A stretch of DNA of 8,149 bases from Veillonella sp. (GTDB lineage: Bacteria > Bacillota > Negativicutes > Veillonellales > Veillonellaceae): positions 1 to 8,149 of the forward strand of contig JAIITD010000074.1 in assembly GCA_022737715.1 (NCBI GenBank), written 5' to 3'. Positions 5,323 through 8,149 of the stretch are shown piece after piece. A program made the position numbers and the translations under genes. The first letter of the stretch is position 1. Every line of letters begins with the position of its first letter. The notes beneath the pieces were generated by a model. The model saw only the letters and a program-made list of their open reading frames with translations. It had not been told where the DNA came from and searched no databases.

Positions 5323-5924
5323 AGGTCATGTTCCTCGTTGTACGCATCGAGGATGCTGCCACATTCATGTTCTAAGGCTACGACGAAATCATTCACCTTC
5401 GCTGCACAATAACTATGAAAAGCGAGGGCAATGATAGCCACCGTAAGACCTGTAGCAGTAGCTACTAAGGCTTCGGATACACCGCCTGTGATGATGGTTG
5501 GGGCCCCAATATCGCCGCCTACAACGGCAAAGGCGCGAATCATACCGAGAACGGTACCGAGCAAGCCGAGCAACGGTGCCATAGTAACAATCATGCTGAG
5601 CCAGCCAAGGCCGCGTTTCAAACGTTCATCGGTATAGCCTACCAAATCTTGCAATCGGTTTTCTAAACCATTGTAGTTTTTTGCACTGCGCAAAGCCTTT
5701 GCAAAGAGAGTGCCTAGATTTTGTGTATCTCGTTCCAATACGGTTGGAAGCATAATCCAACCTGGATGATTATTTAGAACAGCAGTAAATTGGTGCATAT
5801 CCTTACGGAATTTGCGGTATAAAAAGAATCGTTCTATACCAATCATTAGTGTCACCACAAGGAAAATAACGAGTGGATACATAACAAAACCACCAGCTAC
5901 AAATAAATGTGTAATACTACTCAT
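5319..5924 (-). CDS. exbB: ExbB/TolQ-family proton-channel protein
   Basis: A 201-residue MotA/TolQ/ExbB protein with three membrane helices at about 9-30, 107-129 and 150-172 and a cytosolic loop between the first two. Family marks are ERFFLYRK after helix 1, APLLGLLGTVLGMIRAF at 116-132, and GGVSEALVATATGLTVAI at 147-164. With ExbD it forms the proton-driven motor that energises the TonB-like protein. The start was set at the ATG at 5924 because GGAGG (5934-5930) sits five bases upstream; the in-frame GTG at 5945 would add seven residues and lies upstream of that site. It is the first gene of a three-gene operon (exbB-exbD-tonB) with overlapping or nearly touching junctions. An extended -10 promoter lies about 45 bases upstream, next to AT-rich text loosely resembling a Fur box. 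Confidence 0.9.
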   Translation of the reverse strand: MSSITHLFVAGGFVMYPLVIFLVVTLMIGIERFFLYRKFRKDMHQFTAVLNNHPGWIMLPTVLERDTQNLGTLFAKALRSAKNYNGLENRLQDLVGYTDERLKRGLGWLSMIVTMAPLLGLLGTVLGMIRAFAVVGGDIGAPTIITGGVSEALVATATGLTVAIIALAFHSYCAAKVNDFVVALEHECGSILDAYNEEHDL

Positions 5925-5929
5925 ACTAA

Positions 5930-5934
5930 CCTCC
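5930..5934 (-). promoter_or_regulatory. Shine-Dalgarno site deciding the exbB start
   Basis: GGAGG with a five-base spacer to the ATG at 5924. It selects this start over the in-frame GTG at 5945, which lies upstream of it. Confidence 0.75.
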
Positions 5935-5967
5935 AAAACCCACACCGATTTAGGCTCTTATCTAATA

Positions 5968-5976
5968 ATTATACCA
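5968..5976 (-). promoter_or_regulatory. exbB operon promoter, extended -10
   Basis: The minus strand reads TGGTATAAT at 5976-5968, a perfect TATAAT with the TG of an extended -10, which can work without a good -35; none is seen at 17 bases. Transcription would start near 5961, giving a leader of about 37 bases. TATAATTATTAGAT spans the -10 and the start point and matches about 9 of 14 fixed positions of TGATAAT-N-ATTATCA, so Fur control is possible but unproven. Confidence 0.6.
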
Positions 5977-6024
5977 CGTTTTTACACATCAAAACATATG
6001 GGGCTTACGATAGATGAGTAAAAA

Positions 6025-6070
6025 TATACTAGTTGATGTATACAATCTGACAAAAATCTTAACTAGTATA
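6025..6070. repeat. 10-base perfect inverted repeat in the exbB upstream region
   Basis: TATACTAGTT (6025-6034) and AACTAGTATA (6061-6070) are exactly complementary, with 26 bases between. On the minus strand the second arm is followed by TTTTTAC, so it could be a weak AT-rich terminator after the lipoprotein gene; it could equally be a dyad for a regulator of exbB. The loop edge carries TTGATGTA (6033-6040), which is complementary to part of the next hairpin. Confidence 0.6.
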
Positions 6071-6087
6071 AGAAAATATACAAAAGG

Positions 6088-6121
6088 GGCTACATCAATA
6101 GACATGCTAATTGATGTAGCC
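6088..6121. terminator. Intrinsic terminator hairpin between the lipoprotein gene and exbB
   Basis: GGCTACATCAAT (6088-6099) pairs perfectly with ATTGATGTAGCC (6110-6121) around a 10-base loop. On the plus strand TTTTTT follows (6122-6127). On the minus strand the stem is followed by CCTTTTG, so the signal is weaker in the direction of the flanking genes. It most simply ends the lipoprotein transcript, 139 bases beyond that stop codon, but its better T-tract points the other way, where no gene is seen upstream. Confidence 0.75.
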
Positions 6122-6127
6122 TTTTTT

Positions 6128-6259
6128 AGTACAATTTTATGTACCTTTGTATGAATTTTTAATATATACCATTTATATTGTGCACGCTATGAAGCGCAGG
6201 CTTTCATAAATGGCACAGAATCGATTCGTACATAGATGCTATTCGTACATGACAAGATA
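6128..6259. other. Structured 3' flank of the lipoprotein gene
   Basis: No ORF is supported here. CCATTTAT (6169-6176) pairs with ATAAATGG (6206-6213), and inside it ATGAAGC (6189-6195) pairs with GCTTTCAT (6200-6207) with one bulged base; the two pairings overlap slightly and compete. A 10-base direct repeat ATTCGTACAT occurs at 6224-6233 and 6241-6250, a 17-base period, just after the lipoprotein stop on the minus strand. These may be 3'-UTR structure of the lipoprotein mRNA. Confidence 0.5.
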
Positions 6260-7150
6260 TTATTTATCAAGTTTGTTAATATCCAAACGATTCATACTAC
6301 CAATGAAGCGATTGTAAGATTCAATCATATCATTGTAATGATCATTTGATTGATCACTTAAGAATGTACGAATTCTACCGATAGTTGTATTTAATTGAGA
6401 CTTAGCAGTGTTATATTCTGGACTCGTAACGGTACTGGATACATCCATGATGCCTTGTAACTCTTGGTTAGCTGCATTTACATCGATTTGTTTACCTTCT
6501 TCAAATCCATCTAATAGAGCTGTTAAGCGTAAATGAACTTCTTGAACTGCCGCAGCATTTTTCTTACCAGAATCTTTAAGTTCTTTTAACTGTTCTTGTT
6601 GGTTTTCCGTGTTGTGTTTGTGAACTACTGCGTCTAACTGATTATATGCTGCATAGAATTGATCATATAGTTGAACGTATTTAGGTCCTAATTGTTGTTC
6701 CTTAGCATAATTATCTGCTTGATATGAATTAGTTTGGTAGTACGTATCCAATTCTTTGGCTACTGGTACAATATCCTTTAATACAGCCAATACGTTATCT
6801 AAAGGTTCCTTCATATCATCATATGGTACGCCAGCGTCTTTAGCAGCTTGCAACTTTTGTTGTAAGGTATCAAAGTGTGGTGCCATGAAGCTTGTTAAAT
6901 GTTGCCCCTCTTTTAGTTTTTGAACGGACGGATTGATAGCATATCCAAAGCGTACGGACCAACTATTAAAATCGCCAATCGCTTCGATATAGTTATTGAA
7001 CACTTTAATGTCCTGTTGTGATGCCTTTTGAGCGCCTTGTTGCACCCCATTGGCAATCTTAGAAAAGCTACAACCACTCATAAATAATGGGGATGTAAGA
7101 GCAGTTACACACAATACTGCTGTTGTCAATTTTTTTACTAATGGATTCAA
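6260..7150 (-). CDS. DUF3829 (YiiG-like) lipoprotein
   Basis: A 296-residue secreted lipoprotein: basic n-region (KK at 6-7), hydrophobic stretch, then FMSGC with the lipid-modified Cys27; Ser28 at +2 would suit outer-membrane sorting by the E. coli rule. The mature part is helical and polar with no membrane segments, and contains NNYIEAIGDFNSWSVRFG near 52-69 and YNRFIGSMNRLD near the end, the pattern of DUF3829/YiiG proteins. Their function is not established. The start codon is TTG at 7150 with AAGGAGAG seven bases upstream; the next Met (24) falls inside the signal peptide, so the TTG is needed. It appears monocistronic, with a terminator for meaB upstream and its own structured 3' region. 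The family call is from pattern memory, so moderate. Confidence 0.75.
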   Translation of the reverse strand: MNPLVKKLTTAVLCVTALTSPLFMSGCSFSKIANGVQQGAQKASQQDIKVFNNYIEAIGDFNSWSVRFGYAINPSVQKLKEGQHLTSFMAPHFDTLQQKLQAAKDAGVPYDDMKEPLDNVLAVLKDIVPVAKELDTYYQTNSYQADNYAKEQQLGPKYVQLYDQFYAAYNQLDAVVHKHNTENQQEQLKELKDSGKKNAAAVQEVHLRLTALLDGFEEGKQIDVNAANQELQGIMDVSSTVTSPEYNTAKSQLNTTIGRIRTFLSDQSNDHYNDMIESYNRFIGSMNRLDINKLDK

Positions 7151-7157
7151 AATAAAT

Positions 7158-7165
7158 CTCTCCTT
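7158..7165 (-). promoter_or_regulatory. Strong Shine-Dalgarno site for a TTG start
   Basis: AAGGAGAG is seven bases upstream of the TTG at 7150. The near-ideal match and spacing compensate for the weak start codon and decide this start, because no ATG or GTG precedes the signal peptide in frame. Confidence 0.75.
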
Positions 7166-7200
7166 TTAAAATAACCCATAAAGTATACATCTATAACTAA

Positions 7201-7206
7201 ATTATA
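7201..7206 (-). promoter_or_regulatory. Candidate -10 of the lipoprotein promoter
   Basis: TATAAT on the minus strand at 7206-7201, about 50 bases upstream of the TTG, inside TGGTATATAAT. Shifting two bases gives TGGTATATA, an extended -10 like that of exbB. No good -35 lies at 17 bases (TTTCAT). Confidence 0.4.
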
Positions 7207-7259
7207 TACCATATATGATTTTTATGAAAGCTATATTTATGCATTTCATGAAACAAAAA

Positions 7260-7320
7260 AGGCATAGTACCTAGCATTTTCTATCAATTACAAACTGATA
7301 GCAGTATAGATACTATGCCT
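7260..7320 (-). terminator. meaB intrinsic terminator
   Basis: AGGCATAGTA (minus strand from 7320) pairs exactly with TACTATGCCT ending at 7260, followed by TTTTTTG. A second stem, CTATCA/TGATAG (7281-7286 with 7296-7301), sits inside. It begins 13 bases after the meaB stop and separates meaB from the lipoprotein gene. Confidence 0.85.
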
Positions 7321-7333
7321 ATATGTATAGAGA

Positions 7334-8149
7334 TTATTTTAAGGACTTGTCAAAGACGCCTATGAGTTCTTCGACGGCTTGTGATTCACTCATTTCACCA
7401 TCTAAAACAGCCGCTTCGACTTCGCCCATACGACCTTGAATGACTATATTATTAAAGAATAGGTTGTGCAAGTGTTCGTCAATCATATCGCGCACCCAAC
7501 GAAGGGATTGTTCTTGACGACGTTTGAGGAATACGCCATTTTCTTTACCTTGTTCCGTAAATTCTTGAATCACATCCCATAATTCGTCGAGGCCGTCCTT
7601 TGTAACGGCAGAACATGTGTAGGCTTGAGTTTTCCATTTTTCCGTAGCAGGGCGGATATAATGCAACATCCGATCATAATCACTACGGGCAATGAGAGCT
7701 CGTTTGAGGTTATCCCCATCCGCCTTGTTAACTACAATGGCATCGGCTAATTCCATAACGCCTTTTTTGATGCCTTGTAGTTCATCGCCAGCACCGGTCA
7801 ATACGATGAGCATAAAGAAGTCGACCATGGAACGCACGGTAACCTCACTTTGCCCAACGCCAACGGTTTCGACGAGAATAATATCGTACCCAGCAGCCTC
7901 GCAAAGCAGCATGGTTTCTCTACTTTTACGAGCTACACCGCCTAGTGTACCACCAGCCGGCGATGGACGGATATACGCCTCAGGATGTTTCGTCAACGTT
8001 TCCATCCGCGTCTTATCGCCCAAAATACTGCCCTTGGTGACTTGGCTTGTAGGGTCTACGGCAAGTACGGCCACCTTGTAACCTGCTTCAATGAGCATGT
8101 TCCCGAAGGCTTCAATAAATGTACTTTTACCGGCCCCAGGCACACCAGT
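7334..8149 (-). CDS. meaB: MeaB/ArgK-type GTPase of methylmalonyl-CoA mutase (5' end missing)
   Basis: The 271 C-terminal residues of a MeaB-family P-loop GTPase; the reading frame is open through the window edge. At the edge it reads [10 protein letters not shown], the Walker A motif, so about 40-60 N-terminal residues should lie outside. Further marks: DPTS at 32-35, SILGDKTRM at 41-49, ETVGVGQSE at 94-102 (G3 switch), NKAD at 141-144 (G4, guanine specificity) and a C-terminal helical dimerisation region after about 215. MeaB loads and protects the B12 cofactor of methylmalonyl-CoA mutase, an enzyme of the succinate-propionate route; the older name LAO/AO transport kinase is misleading. The GTG at 8143 is only the Val of the P-loop, not a start. 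Mutase genes probably lie just upstream, outside the window. Confidence 0.92.
   Translation of the reverse strand, partial: TGVPGAGKSTFIEAFGNMLIEAGYKVAVLAVDPTSQVTKGSILGDKTRMETLTKHPEAYIRPSPAGGTLGGVARKSRETMLLCEAAGYDIILVETVGVGQSEVTVRSMVDFFMLIVLTGAGDELQGIKKGVMELADAIVVNKADGDNLKRALIARSDYDRMLHYIRPATEKWKTQAYTCSAVTKDGLDELWDVIQEFTEQGKENGVFLKRRQEQSLRWVRDMIDEHLHNLFFNNIVIQGRMGEVEAAVLDGEMSESQAVEELIGVFDKSLK

Noticed and set aside
7692..8081. Plus-strand ORF of 129 codons opposite meaB
   Set aside because: It lies fully antisense to conserved GTPase motifs, and its composition is that of a shadow frame.
8141..8143. GTG at 8143 as the meaB start
   Set aside because: It encodes Val of the P-loop [10 protein letters not shown]; the frame is open to the window edge, so the gene is truncated by the window.

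Overview
The window comes from a low-to-medium-GC bacterium that combines Gram-positive-like expression signals (strong GGAGG Shine-Dalgarno sites, extended -10 promoters, long intrinsic terminators) with diderm envelope genes (ExbB/ExbD/TonB-like, a lipoprotein). Together with a MeaB-type GTPase of methylmalonyl-CoA metabolism, this suggests a diderm Firmicute of the Negativicutes, probably Veillonella or a close relative. That assignment is inference from gene content, not a database match.

Layout. All genes but one are on the minus strand. From the right: the 3' part of meaB (cut by the window edge) ends at a strong terminator. Next is a TTG-initiated DUF3829/YiiG-like lipoprotein gene. 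A structured 335-base gap follows, then a tightly coupled exbB-exbD-tonB-like operon. A bidirectional terminator separates this operon from the only plus-strand gene, an orphan four-helix membrane protein. A divergent AT-rich gap leads to purB (adenylosuccinate lyase), then an Fsr-like MFS exporter, then the first 14 codons of purA (adenylosuccinate synthetase) at the left edge. PurA and PurB catalyse the two steps from IMP to AMP; the exporter sits between them.

The most unusual content is non-coding. (1) About six 52-56-base tandem units, each with a long palindrome and most with a second GC-rich palindrome, fill the space between the exporter and purA. (2) The gap between purB and the exporter consists almost entirely of two large quasi-palindromes, each carrying an inverted copy of the edge of the neighbouring gene: the exporter's first codons and purB's last codons. 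(3) The leader side of exbB has three mutually complementary segments around a terminator hairpin, an attenuator-like layout. In the proteins, the TonB-like product aligns with the TonB membrane anchor but has Ser where the functionally critical His is expected.

No mobile element, tRNA, rRNA or CRISPR array was found.
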